Shown here: piece by piece, positions 1 through 7,344 of the stretch | Layout of the letters: each line of letters opens with the position of its first letter | Position numbering within the stretch: position 1 is the first letter of the stretch | Assembly (NCBI GenBank): GCA_026260175.1 | Contig: JAKCWW010000643.1 | Coordinates: 74,889-98,639 of the forward strand | Reading direction: 5' to 3' | From: Reticulitermes lucifugus | Lineage: Eukaryota; Arthropoda; Insecta; Blattodea; Rhinotermitidae | DNA length: 23,751 nucleotides | Translations under genes and position numbers: made by a program | The notes under the pieces: generated by a model | What the model was told of the DNA's origin: nothing | Seen by the model: the letters and a program-made list of their open reading frames with translations, nothing else | Database searches by the model: none

Positions 1-47
<47 letters not shown>
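1..47. repeat. (CA)n microsatellite at window edge
   Basis: An uninterrupted CA dinucleotide run starts at the first base and ends in 'cacacggtagg'. It directly abuts the 3' end of the minus-strand SINE at 48-205. Read on the SINE strand it is a (TG)n tail, so it may have grown from the tail of that element. Its full length is unknown because the window starts inside it. Confidence 0.95.
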
Positions 48-49
<2 letters not shown>

Positions 50-205
50 TAGGACTCCTCTGGTTGAGGGATCGGCCCGTCGTAGAGACCACTGCCTGAC
101 ACTGTACAACACTCACAAGAGACAAACATCCAAGTCCCCGGCAGGATTCGACCCCGCAATGCTAGCAAGCAAGCGGTAGACCGCATGGCCACCGGGATCA
201 GCGTA
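48..205 (-). mobile_element. tRNA-derived SINE, family B
   Basis: On the minus strand the segment has a tRNA-like head. An A box (TGGCCATGCGG) lies at 191-181 and a B box (GGGTCGAATCC) at 154-144. The spacing fits a tRNA gene. A D-arm-like stem GCGG-TCTA-CCGC and a rough acceptor pairing (CCCGG with CCGGGG) are still visible, and the A-box region resembles tRNA-Leu/Ser ('GGCC..GCGGTCTA'). A tRNA-unrelated body of about 85 bases follows and ends in a (TG)n tail at 1-47. The fold is too eroded for a working tRNA, so I read it as a Pol III SINE. The 5' boundary near 200 is approximate and I see no target-site duplication, because the other flank is outside the window. Confidence 0.6.
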
Positions 206-578
206 ACATCAATCTGCTACTCACATTTTGGCGTCATGCACTGTCTGTGTTTAAGAAGCTACAGCAACTAACGCAACACAATAATATCTAACAGGGTGGG
301 AGGGGTGGATCGAAAAGAGAAACCAACAAACAACTTACATGACAACTAAATACTACCTAATAAAAAATGACTACAAAACATACGAGTGTTTTAAGTGAGA
401 TTTTAATCACTGCTGCATTAGGTACATACAGTTAAGATGTGTACATGATAAACACGTACGGGCTGCAAACGTAGGAATTTTAATGGCGATTCTAAAATAT
501 CATGTTATGTAAACAGAAGTGGTCGTAATGTAAACAGTACAATATCATTTGGAGAAACGTTATGTAAAAATGTAGCTG
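206..578. other. Unassigned, AT-rich, no gene seen
   Basis: No long frame, tRNA or repeat shared with the rest of the window is seen here. The end of the stretch (579-588) is one side of the probable target-site duplication of the next SINE. Confidence 0.5.
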
Positions 579-588
579 TCACTGTAAA

Positions 589-868
589 GGTAAAAAGAGG
601 TAAGTTTTTCCTGTCCACGCCACGAAGGCATATAGGGGGAGTAGAGGTAAAACTCCACTCATTCTTAACCTCGGCACTAGATACAGGTAATTGACTTCAC
701 GCCCCCGGCTGCTTTACCCCTGGAAAGAACCCCGGTACCCACTGAAGAGGAGACTGGCTGGGCCCGAGAACCGGTCTGTGCGTTTTGGAGAAGGAAAATC
801 TCTTGCCAATAACGGGATTCGAACCCCGGACCATCCAGCCCGTAGTCTCGTCACTATACTGACACTGT
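589..868 (-). mobile_element. SINE family A, near full length (copy A1)
   Basis: This is the dominant SINE of the window. On the minus strand, the order is: a degraded A-box region near 868-850, the hallmark 'CTACGGGCTGG' followed by a B box (GGTTCGAATCCCG, near 826-812), 'GGCAAGAGATTTT', a central body containing 'GGGTACCGGGGTTCTTTCC', then the 3' domain 'CTAGTGCCGAGGTTAAGAATGAGTGG' near 680-655 (here broken: TAGTGCCGAGG, then TTAAGAATGAG), and a pyrimidine tail built of CTTTAC-like units. It is bounded by a probable 10-bp target-site duplication: TCACTGTAAA at 579-588 and TCAATGTAAA at 868-877, 9 of 10 bases alike. The B box is intact, but the copy is diverged and probably inactive. A minus-strand frame across it is an artefact of the SINE body. 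Confidence 0.85.
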
Positions 869-879
869 CAATGTAAAAC

Positions 880-1640
880 GAGTAACAATAACCATAACAC
901 AGTTTCAGTTTACGTGGCAATGCAGGTGGCTCTATCAGTCGGAACACGTCGCCAATATCTTTATAGCCAGTGGTTAATATTATTATGGGTGAAGAGGTGT
1001 TGTCTCTCGCAGTATTGCACAAAAAGCTTCCATAGACTGTTGCAAACAATCCTACAACTTCAGAATACGCGTCTAGGATGAACATGACGGCTTCACTGCG
1101 GGACAAAACTTTAACGTACAAAAACAGCACAAGTGCCTACAACAAACAGCGCGGCCCCTCTACGCCCTTCTGGCTCAATTCGCCCTTTCAGTGACGACGA
1201 CAGCGCCAGTCAGCATTCCTCTACAAAGGAAAAACATTTCTTGTTATAATTTCCTGCGGAGCATAAAACCGTCCAATGCCAGGACAGAAGCCACTACTCG
1301 TAATTTGCATGAAATATGAATTCGTAGAAACTCCGTTACTGGCTGAAGACAGAAAGCGCTGCCTCGTAACAACAAACGGAACGGCTGATCCACTCAAAGA
1401 CAATACGCAGGAAAGCGAAAATGCAAGGCTACGAAACATAAAGACAGAAAGGAAAATAATGATAAGATTAAGAAAAATAATTCACATTGCGTTGATTAGA
1501 AAGATCTGACAAGAGAAGTGTAGGATTAGGAATCAGAAGGCTGATGCTGAGGCTTATTTGCCGGCAGAGTATCAACTACGTCAGTTAAGCACACAGTGTG
1601 CGGTAATTCTATTTCCGTATTCGTTTTGCGTTTATGATTT
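880..1640. other. Unassigned, no gene seen
   Basis: Only short frames on both strands, none recognisable. No internal repeat or hairpin stands out, and no similarity to the SINE, R3 or hammerhead-like families of this window is seen. Confidence 0.5.
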
Positions 1641-1689
1641 CTTGAAGATTCAAGTCTTCTGTGATGTGACGCTGTTTCGCTGGGTATTT

Positions 1690-1728
1690 CCCGCCGTCTC
1701 GACGGATCGTAGTGCCTTCATCTTCTGG
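1690..1728 (-). ncRNA. Degenerate hammerhead-like core (left arm)
   Basis: On the minus strand this reads CCAGAAGATGAAGGCAC, then TACGATCC, then GTCGAGACGGC. It aligns with the right-arm core. It keeps AGAAGA and the AAGG half of a stem, but GAAAC has become GAGAC and GTC has become GGC. It is the mirror half of the fold-back element. Activity is not expected from this copy. Confidence 0.35.
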
Positions 1729-1746
1729 TTCTAGCAGTTTAGGACC

Positions 1747-1778
1747 CTGAAGGCACTACGACCCTCCGAAACGTCGGG
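1747..1778 (+). ncRNA. Degenerate hammerhead-ribozyme-like core (right arm)
   Basis: CTGAAGG at 1747-1753 stands where the hammerhead consensus has CUGANGA. GAAAC is at 1768-1772 and GTC at 1773-1775. ACGT across the GAAAC/GTC junction is a self-complementary tetramer. Stem II is poorly formed here: compared with the left arm and with the second element copy, this arm appears to have lost about six bases of the CTGAAGATGAAGG string. It is probably inactive as it stands, but it is useful for placing the family. Confidence 0.4.
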
Positions 1779-1829
1779 CACTAACCCAGCTCCACAGCGC
1801 TACATCTCAGAAGACTTTAATATTCAGCA

Positions 1830-2830
1830 ACACCAATGTAAGACACTCAAATCTCTGTTTTAGAGAATCATTTACGGAACTGAACAGTAGACACGACGTG
1901 TCTGAAAGCGGACTACCCGGGAACCATTAATCTCCTAAATGAACATTTCTTGGATGTGCCTCTGCGGTCAGTTCTAAACAGCTTTCTCGCCACTGTGGTA
2001 CATTATACAGTTCTCTCAGCATTCGATGTGATAATTAAACCGATAAGACTACAGCGCCATCCCTGTTACTGCAGCGTCTCAAGGAATTACAAGCCCAGCA
2101 AGCTGTGAGCTCTTACTCGGCCCCACATTTCGAAACACTCCCCGCTGTTCTGTGTACATAATATATTCATTATATCATCCAATTTACTACCATTACTTAA
2201 AAACGGATAACCACAACGTGCTGTGGACCGTGCCAGCCAATCAGAAGCCGCCATTCTGCTACAAAGCTGTGGTACAGCCTCAAGCACCGTTTTTACAGAA
2301 CAAATGACTTGAAAGAGCTATAATTTGTATAAGGAACGCCCGCTGCCCTGTAACTAGCTTCTCCTCATCCCCCCCCCCAACCCTGCTACAGTCATCAGCA
2401 ACCACATGCATCCCAGTGGAGGGACGCCTGCAAAGCATTATCAAGGGGAGACAGGGTAGAGAGAGTTGAGAAAATTTGATGCATCAAAGCAGCACAAAAC
2501 TGGGTAAATGAGACCGGGACATGTAGCACGATATGCTGTGGACACTGCGCTCCTGTGCCACGTGTTAGTGAACACACTACGTCACGGTTACATGAGAACG
2601 GAAGGCAGGCTGGGACAGCAGATAACCAGCCACACATCCCTATGGATTTTATAACCCGATGCTTTGTGTATTAACGCTTTACAGTGGCGCAAATTAAACT
2701 CGAATATCACAGAATGATAAGTATCTGTATTGGTATGCTTAATTTTAATGAAGCTGTCAGTAAGTCAAACCAAATAGACAAGACTATAACTGAATGATAA
2801 TACATGGGAAAGGATATGGAAGGAGCAGGA
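1830..2830. other. Unassigned kilobase, no gene seen
   Basis: No recognisable coding frame or repeat shared with the rest of the window. A run of nine C's at 2370-2378 is the only low-complexity tract. Minus-strand frames of 66 and 80 codons (2087-2287, 2395-2637) have no recognisable motif and are within chance expectation. Confidence 0.5.
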
Positions 2831-2831
2831 A

Positions 2832-3094
2832 TCGGGACAGCGCAGTCGGTAAGTGAATGGGCTACGGGCTGGACGATCCGGCGTCAGAATCCCGGCAGGG
2901 GCAAGAGATTTTTCTCTCGAGCCCACCCAGCCTCCTATGCAAAGGGTACCGGGGGCTTGTTCCTGGGGATAAAGCGGCTGGGGCGTAAACTTCACCACTC
3001 ATCCATCCAGAGCCGAGGTTAAGAGTGACTGGAGCTATACCTCTACTCCCACTATATGCCTTCTTGGTGTGGGCAGGGACAACTTTATCTTAAG
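2832..3094 (+). mobile_element. SINE family A, near full length (copy A2)
   Basis: Plus-strand copy with the family landmarks in order. The head is 'ACAGCGCAGTCGGTAAGTG' (A-box region, 2838-2856). 'CTACGGGCTGG' is at 2862-2872. An eroded B box (GCGTCAGAATCC) follows, then 'GGCAAGAGATTTTTCTC', the GGGTACCGGGGG body near 2944-2955, 'GCCGAGGTTAAGAGTGACTGG' near 3012 (one base longer than quoted as the landmark elsewhere), and the closing 'ACAACTTTATCTTA'. The whole copy reads through as an open frame on both strands. This is typical of this SINE and should not be taken for a gene. Confidence 0.85.
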
Positions 3095-3640
3095 AAGAAT
3101 TCCCCGGTCGCACCATAATTTCACTAAGACATGTACCGATAATACCTCTCCCCCAACTCATCCTTCAAACAACTCTTACAGATATAAGTGGCTTTCTCGT
3201 CAAACTTCTGCCCTCATTTGTTACCCCTCCTGCCCATATTTCGCACCTTCATCACAAGCGTCTCCCTTCCTCTCCTTCTGCAGTAATTTATAGTCCATTT
3301 CACTCGCATTTGGAATTACAACACGCAAACCCTATTATAATCTCTCGGCTGCTGTTACCATAGAAACCAATTAATGGTGGAATTTTAATATACGACAAAT
3401 ATTGGGACCTATCAGTACAAACAACACTAGAACATATTCCATTGATCAACACTGCAGGTAAAGTCGAAGACGCAACAAATGTCTGAAAAAGTTGAGTTTA
3501 TTTAACGATATTGGATCAAGCGCAAGGTTATGTTCCGATGAACGAACTGACGCGATGATTATGCACAGTGAAGTGTAAAGAACTGTGGGGAGGCAATGGT
3601 CGTGGATGATTACAGGCACGGAGAAGGGCTTAACAGAACC
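3095..3640. other. Unassigned, no gene seen
   Basis: A pyrimidine-rich stretch (3145-3290) gives a 74-codon plus frame without any recognisable motif. No repeat shared with other parts of the window is seen. Confidence 0.45.
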
Positions 3641-3674
3641 ACGAACAACCTGTGACGACAGTCGGTCCGTAGGA

Positions 3675-3690
3675 GGTTCGAACCCGAGAC
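3675..3690 (+). promoter_or_regulatory. Isolated B-box-like string
   Basis: GGTTCGAACCCGAGAC matches the Pol III B box well, and 'CAGTCGGTCCG' just upstream recalls the head of SINE A. No convincing A box at tRNA spacing or SINE body follows. It may be the last remnant of a tRNA-derived SINE head, cut by the fold-back element that begins about 30 bases downstream. Confidence 0.3.
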
Positions 3691-3840
3691 GTTCAGAATT
3701 CTAATAATGAGTGCTACTTGAAAACTGAGATCTTCTAGGATGTTACGCTGTGGTGTTGGGGTATTTCGCGAAGTTCCGCAAGGATCGTAGAGCGTTCATC
3801 TTGAGGGTCAAGCAGACGAAAACTCTTGAACGGCACGACT

Positions 3841-3872
3841 GTGAAGAAGGCACCATCCTTCGAAACGTTGTG
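3841..3872 (+). ncRNA. Hammerhead-like core in copy 2
   Basis: GTGAAGA (3841-3847) differs from CUGANGA only at its first base. A stem AGG-CACCAT-CCT (about 3848-3859) follows, then GAAAC (3862-3866) and GTTG where the family has GTCG. The stem is better preserved than in copy 1, but the cleavage triplet GTC has become GTT. GTT still satisfies the NUH rule in principle. The C to G change at the first core base should be damaging. Confidence 0.4.
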
Positions 3873-3877
3873 AACTA

Positions 3878-4060
3878 CAGCTGAACCCGGTTATAACGAC
3901 ATCGGTTTATACGACACCTCGTCTACAGCGTCAGATATTCTGTGGTACCAATTAATTCCTCACTGTTAACCGTAACATTACATTAATCGGTTATAACAAC
4001 ACTCGTTTATAACGACACCAAATATAGAGTCCCCTTCATTACGTTAACAGACTTCGACTG
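3878..4060. mobile_element. 183-bp MITE, pogo/Tigger-like, TA target duplication
   Basis: The ends are CAGCTGAACCCGG and, inverted, CAGTCGAAGTCTG. TA flanks both ends (3876-3877 and 4061-4062). Subterminal motifs GGTTATAACGACATCGGTTT (3889-3908) and GGTTATAACAACACTCGTTT (3992-4011) repeat in the same orientation. CAGT-type ends with TTATAACGA strings and a TA target duplication are typical of the pogo/Tigger branch of Tc1/mariner elements. The boundaries are independently supported because the host fold-back repeat continues on both sides. There is no transposase, so it would be non-autonomous. The exact family is inferred. Confidence 0.6.
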
Positions 4061-4134
4061 TATTTACCCAACGACAGAGCGTCACCCTCGAGAAGATTTG
4101 GGAGCTTAGCAACGTCGCTGTGAAAATCTAAAAT

Positions 4135-4234
4135 CAGGAGCGTCAGCTACTCAAAAGCCCACTGCAACACTTCTCAACAGCAACCAGGAGCGTCAGCTAC
4201 TCAAAAGCCCACTGCAACACTTCTCAACAGCAAC
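4135..4234. repeat. Perfect 50-bp tandem duplication
   Basis: Bases 4135-4184 and 4185-4234 are identical over all 50 positions; each unit begins CAGGAGCGTCAGCTACTC and ends CTCAACAGCAAC. No third unit is present on either side. The absence of any difference in a region of diverged repeats implies a recent duplication or an assembly artefact. Confidence 0.95.
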
Positions 4235-4280
4235 CCCTCAGCTGTCTTGCATCGTTGTGACCTGCTGCGCCATTCTAATT

Positions 4281-4340
4281 CTGATACTTGGGAGCCTCCT
4301 TAGATGAAGGATCAGTCCCATCGCAAGGCCTACACCAACA
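4281..4340 (-). mobile_element. Possible 3' fragment of SINE family B
   Basis: On the minus strand 'GATGGGACTGATCC' and 'AAGGAGGCTCCCAAG' can be aligned with 'GACGGGCCGATCC' and 'AGAGGAGTCCTACCG' of the family B body at 50-87. The similarity is around 60 percent by eye and covers only the tRNA-unrelated part. It could be a relative or a chance match. Confidence 0.25.
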
Positions 4341-4344
4341 CAAG

Positions 4345-4745
4345 GCAACATATGATCATTCACGTCACAAGCGTTTCGAAACAGAAAACCGTAAAATTAC
4401 CTGAAAGCGTGAGAGGGGTCACACGGTTCGGCCATTTCCTATCTTCCTACTTAAACATCTGAGGTCAGGTCTTTAAGAGCAGCTGCATGGAGGACCAGAC
4501 GCGCAGCTAGTCAACAAATCCCCATGCAAGGGCATGTATTAAAGTACTGCCCATTTGGAAGTCGGGAAGTGTTACTATCCCAGCTGATTTTCGTCGTTTT
4601 CTTCCGTCCCTCCAGGCAAATGTCCTGCCACTACTTCAATTAATCACGCTACGCACACTTTTCCCCACGCACTTTCCAATTCACTTTAAGCCCAACCGTT
4701 CGATGCTAGTGTCTGACAGCGTGACACTGATGACATCGTTAAATA
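4345..4745. other. Unassigned, no gene seen
   Basis: No recognisable frame. A short string near 4506-4520 (CAGCTAGTCAACAAATCCC) resembles part of the R3 repeat but is too short to assign. GTTTCGAAAC at 4373-4382 is a simple palindrome with no ribozyme context. Confidence 0.4.
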
Positions 4746-4748
4746 GAC

Positions 4749-4770
4749 AAATAAATAAATAAATAAATAA
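4749..4770. repeat. (AAAT)n microsatellite
   Basis: About five and a half tandem AAAT units, following the slightly different ATAGAC. Confidence 0.9.
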
Positions 4771-4957
4771 GAAGTCCCTCGCTTCTAATGGAGCCCTGAG
4801 ATTCGCTGGACCAACTTGGACTGCATTATTCCTCATAATTCCTCAATCCAAAATCAGACGAAGCCTGTGTTTGCTTTCCCACGTACCGTAGTTTCTATTT
4901 AACACACTGTCCGACGAAAATTTTGTAGACTGCGCACTGCTCGTTTTTACCAACGTG

Positions 4958-5203
4958 GGCTATATGTCCTGTGACGAAAGCAATTGATGTTGTAGATTTA
5001 CATATTCCGGGTTTTGGTGAGAAAACTTGAAGGAAAGATACCATTTGTAGTAACTAGGAACTGATGAAAGAATATAAAAATGGATCTTAAAGAAACTGAA
5101 TTCATATGATTCAGCACAGGGACAAGTGGCGGGCTCTTGTGAACACGGTACTGAACCATAAGGTTCCATAAAATGTTGGGCATTTCTCGACTAACTTGGT
5201 AGA
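4958..5203 (-). repeat. Interspersed repeat R3, copy 1
   Basis: Read on minus, the segment starts with a 'TTAGTCGAGAAATGCCC' region, then ATTTTATGGAACC (5175-5163), 'GTGTTCACAAGAGCCCGCC' (5145-5127), and a tail translating as ...SHQNPEYVNL. It aligns with the copies at 14993 and 20266. In one frame all copies give a peptide of the type KKFPA.YGTRRF, and in the next frame MEPEGS..PHSQEPA. I remember both from predicted proteins of cockroaches and termites. No function is assigned. It is probably a non-coding or decayed retroelement segment. Confidence 0.65.
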
Positions 5204-5234
5204 ATTCATCCCTTTGTGTTTAAATATTCAAAAC

Positions 5235-5268
5235 AAACACTTACATGGTACAGTTAATGTAAGTGTTT
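5235..5268. repeat. 12-bp perfect inverted repeat
   Basis: AAACACTTACAT (5235-5246) and ATGTAAGTGTTT (5257-5268) flank a 10-base loop, giving a stable short hairpin. No target-site duplication or known element is apparent. Confidence 0.8.
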
Positions 5269-5269
5269 A

Positions 5270-6320
5270 TTCCTCGACTAGCTGAGATACTGTTAGCGTC
5301 TCCAGCAGCACTCTGCACCATGGAGTTGCTTATGGACAGAAGACATACTGCACACACAGCTGCCAGTCCGCCACAAACACACGCCGTCGGTCGATGACAC
5401 ACCGCAGTGGACTGGCGACAGTCGCCAGCAGAACACGTCTGCCAAGGTTCAAGAACTCTTAGCCGTGCGCGGTTCATTAATTCCTACGTTGTACCGGGCA
5501 CGGTGACTTGAAGCGATAACGCTCCTGGCTACATTCGGTACGGGACACCGAATACTGACCTACATCTTCGTGGTTCTTCCAGTCACTCCAGCTAAATGCC
5601 ACAACCGCTTCCTTCCACACCCACTGCAATTCACTGCTGGTTATCATCCTACACTGGGCGCTACACAGACTGACTGTTAAATAAATAAAATTATTACATA
5701 ACATATATCAAAGACGGGGTGCACAAATCTCGGGCGCCATGTCGACCTGACGACTAAATTTTGTACGGTGGCGCCTTATAACTGTGGATCCTCAGTATGG
5801 AACTTGCTTCAAGTCACCTTACTGCCGCCTAGAATTTTAAGCTGGCTCCTAGATTTTTTTTTTAAATTTGTACCCAAGATCAAATATATAATTCAACAAC
5901 GCTGTTTCAACTGCAGATGTTGCAGTGCTGAATAACATGGTCATCATTGTGACTACGTTTGGATTTGGAAGAGAGATGTCAAGAGACTTTTGCTACAGGG
6001 CGGAAGAACGTAACAGATTACAGAGTTTAGTAGGCAAACATTTACGACAGTTTGTGGACTGCTGACCACGGCAACAATCGTCCTTCAGTTGTTTAAACTT
6101 GGCGTCATGTTCACCTTTCCGTTTACAGGACACTTAGTAAAAGGTCGATTAACTCTTTAAGACACAGTGGTTAGTAGAACGTATACAGCTCTGCACTTCT
6201 CACACAGTATTTGTGTGTTCCGTACGATTCCAGAAATAAGCTCTGATCATTCCCCTACACGGAGTTAACCGACTGGTCTTCATAGCAAAAACGGTAATCT
6301 TTACTCTAAGGCGGGAACGG
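5270..6320. other. Unassigned kilobase, no gene seen
   Basis: A minus frame at 5241-5477 encodes a cysteine-rich 78-residue stretch with a hydrophobic centre (VCGGLAAVCAVCLLSI). It overlaps the hairpin at 5235-5268, and I recognise no family. The rest has only short frames. A T-rich run at 5851-5864 is low complexity. Confidence 0.4.
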
Positions 6321-6321
6321 A

Positions 6322-6392
6322 ATTCCATCACAGCAGCATAATCCTCAGAAACGTCGGTAAACTTGTACCAACCTGCACGGCGTCACATCTAA
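6322..6392 (+). mobile_element. Hammerhead-like repeat, half element
   Basis: Contains TCAGAAACGTCGGTA (6345-6359), followed by TACCAACCTGCACGGCGTCA (6366-6385) and CATCT. The same order of blocks is found inverted at 21421-21490 and, truncated, at 17088-17146. Upstream, 'CAGCAGCATAATCCTC' stands where a hammerhead stem II would lie, but CTGANGA is lost. I read it as a decayed single arm of the ribozyme-bearing family. Confidence 0.5.
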
Positions 6393-6394
6393 CA

Positions 6395-7135
6395 CGACAG
6401 CAATCTCCACATTCACTGCCGTCAACACGTCAAATCTGACTCTCGTGTTTCAATAAAATTCAGAAGCCCCAAAAACTACGTCCCGGCATTCGCCAGGGAC
6501 CGAAGAAAATCGCAAGAGCTTAATAAAGTTCATCTGGGGGCTACCGTATTGATACAAAGACTGTATACGACATGTAGTTCAGTTTTATACATTTAACAGA
6601 GCGGAAAGAGATGTTACCTGCTGGCTGGTACACACTGCTTTTGACACGGTGACAGGTCAATTAAAAACAAGAAGCCTCTTGCTCAAACACACTTAGAAGT
6701 ATTCAAAACCGTTCGTAATTTGTATACACAGTCTCCGCTGTATCTCAGTGTCAAACACAGGCACATTACCGCGTCTCAGAGGAGGAAAACATTTTGCGTA
6801 ATGACAGCTGACTGCACGTTCATATGAGCGAGGATAAATGTATCACAATGAGACTCCGCGTGGATTATGGACTTAACAAGCAAGACAACTATTTAGGAAT
6901 GAACGAAAAGCTCTATGGGAGGACTCTGCAGCTGGCAATATTGCTCGCCTCTCTTCCCATGCACGACAAGATAATAACAAATCAGATTTCACCTCGATCA
7001 ACCTTCAAGTCTACCTCCTCCCAAACAAATGTGTGGCTACAAAATAGGCCACGACAGCCTCATTCTACATGCTTCCATCATTCACCGTAACACTATCACT
7101 TTGACGTTATATAACCCAGGTGAAGTCCCAGTGCA
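6395..7135. other. Unassigned, no gene seen
   Basis: The 88-codon plus frame at 6824-7090 begins MSEDKCITMRLRVDYG and shows no domain I know, no flanking splice-like context and no repeat similarity. It could be chance. Nothing else stands out. Confidence 0.4.
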
Positions 7136-7335
7136 TACAATAAAGGTATGTGGGAAAGTGAGGGTAAGCTCCACTCAGTCTTAACCTCGGCACTAGACAA
7201 AGGTGAGATACCCATGGAATGGGTGGCTGCGTGGACCCCAGAGCCGGTATGGATGTTCTGTAAAAAAGAATCTCTTACCACCACCTGCAATCCCAACCCG
7301 TAGCCTCGTCACTATACCGATTACGCTATCAAGGT
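7136..7335 (-). mobile_element. SINE family A, internally deleted (copy A3)
   Basis: On minus, the head remnant with CTACGGGTTGG (about 7302-7292) is followed by GGTAAGAGATTC, an ACAGAACATCCATACCGGCT block, 'CATTCCATGGGTATCTC', and the 3' domain TAGTGCCGAGGTTAAGACTG (about 7196-7177) ending in the CTTTA tail (7144-7140). The body between the GGTACCGGGG block and the 'CACCTC' block is missing, so this copy is about 80 bases shorter than A1. The B box is destroyed. Confidence 0.75.
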
Positions 7336-7344
7336 GGCAGGTCT

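Larger units (their letters stand above)
1643..1826. mobile_element. Fold-back element with ribozyme-like arms, copy 1
   Basis: The two halves are inverted copies of each other. The outer arms 1643-1674 and 1795-1826 match at about 27 of 32 positions; the key outer string is AAGTCTTCTG. The match continues inward through 'TGAAGGCACTACGA' (minus strand of 1707-1720, and 1748-1761 on plus). A spacer of about 16 bases (1729-1744) separates the arms. Each arm carries a hammerhead-like core pointing outward. The right arm reads CTGAAGG...CCGAAAC-GTC on plus (1747-1775). The left arm reads CAGAAGA...CGAGAC-GGC on minus (1727-1690). A second copy at 3717-4108 shows that this is a dispersed family and not a chance palindrome. 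No target-site duplication is clear. Confidence 0.75.
3717..4108. mobile_element. Fold-back element with ribozyme-like arms, copy 2 (interrupted)
   Basis: Second copy of the family at 1643-1826. The left arm starts near 3717 with AGATCTTCTAGGATGTTACG (3728-3747) and carries the minus-strand core CCTCAAGATGAACGC...CTACGATCCTTGCG (3806-3765). The right arm begins near 3830 with the plus-strand core at 3841-3870, runs to 3877, is interrupted by a MITE (3878-4060), and resumes at 4061 with ACCCAACGACAGAGCGTCAC through GAGAAGATTT (4091-4099). Removing the MITE restores the arm symmetry, so the MITE came later. The left outer arm and the right outer arm (minus strand of 4077-4100) still pair over about 23 bases with a few mismatches. 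Confidence 0.7.

Noticed and set aside
714..1130. 138-codon minus-strand frame
   Set aside because: Its second part is the translated SINE A1 body, which gives the same kind of peptide in every copy. The first part has no recognisable domain.
4500..4535. Short similarity to R3 (CAGCTAGTCAACAAAT)
   Set aside because: Only about 20 bases match and the next R3 blocks do not follow.
5241..5477. Cysteine-rich minus frame resembling a small secreted peptide
   Set aside because: It has no N-terminal signal (the hydrophobic part is central), no known cysteine pattern, and it runs through a hairpin. Not enough to call a gene.
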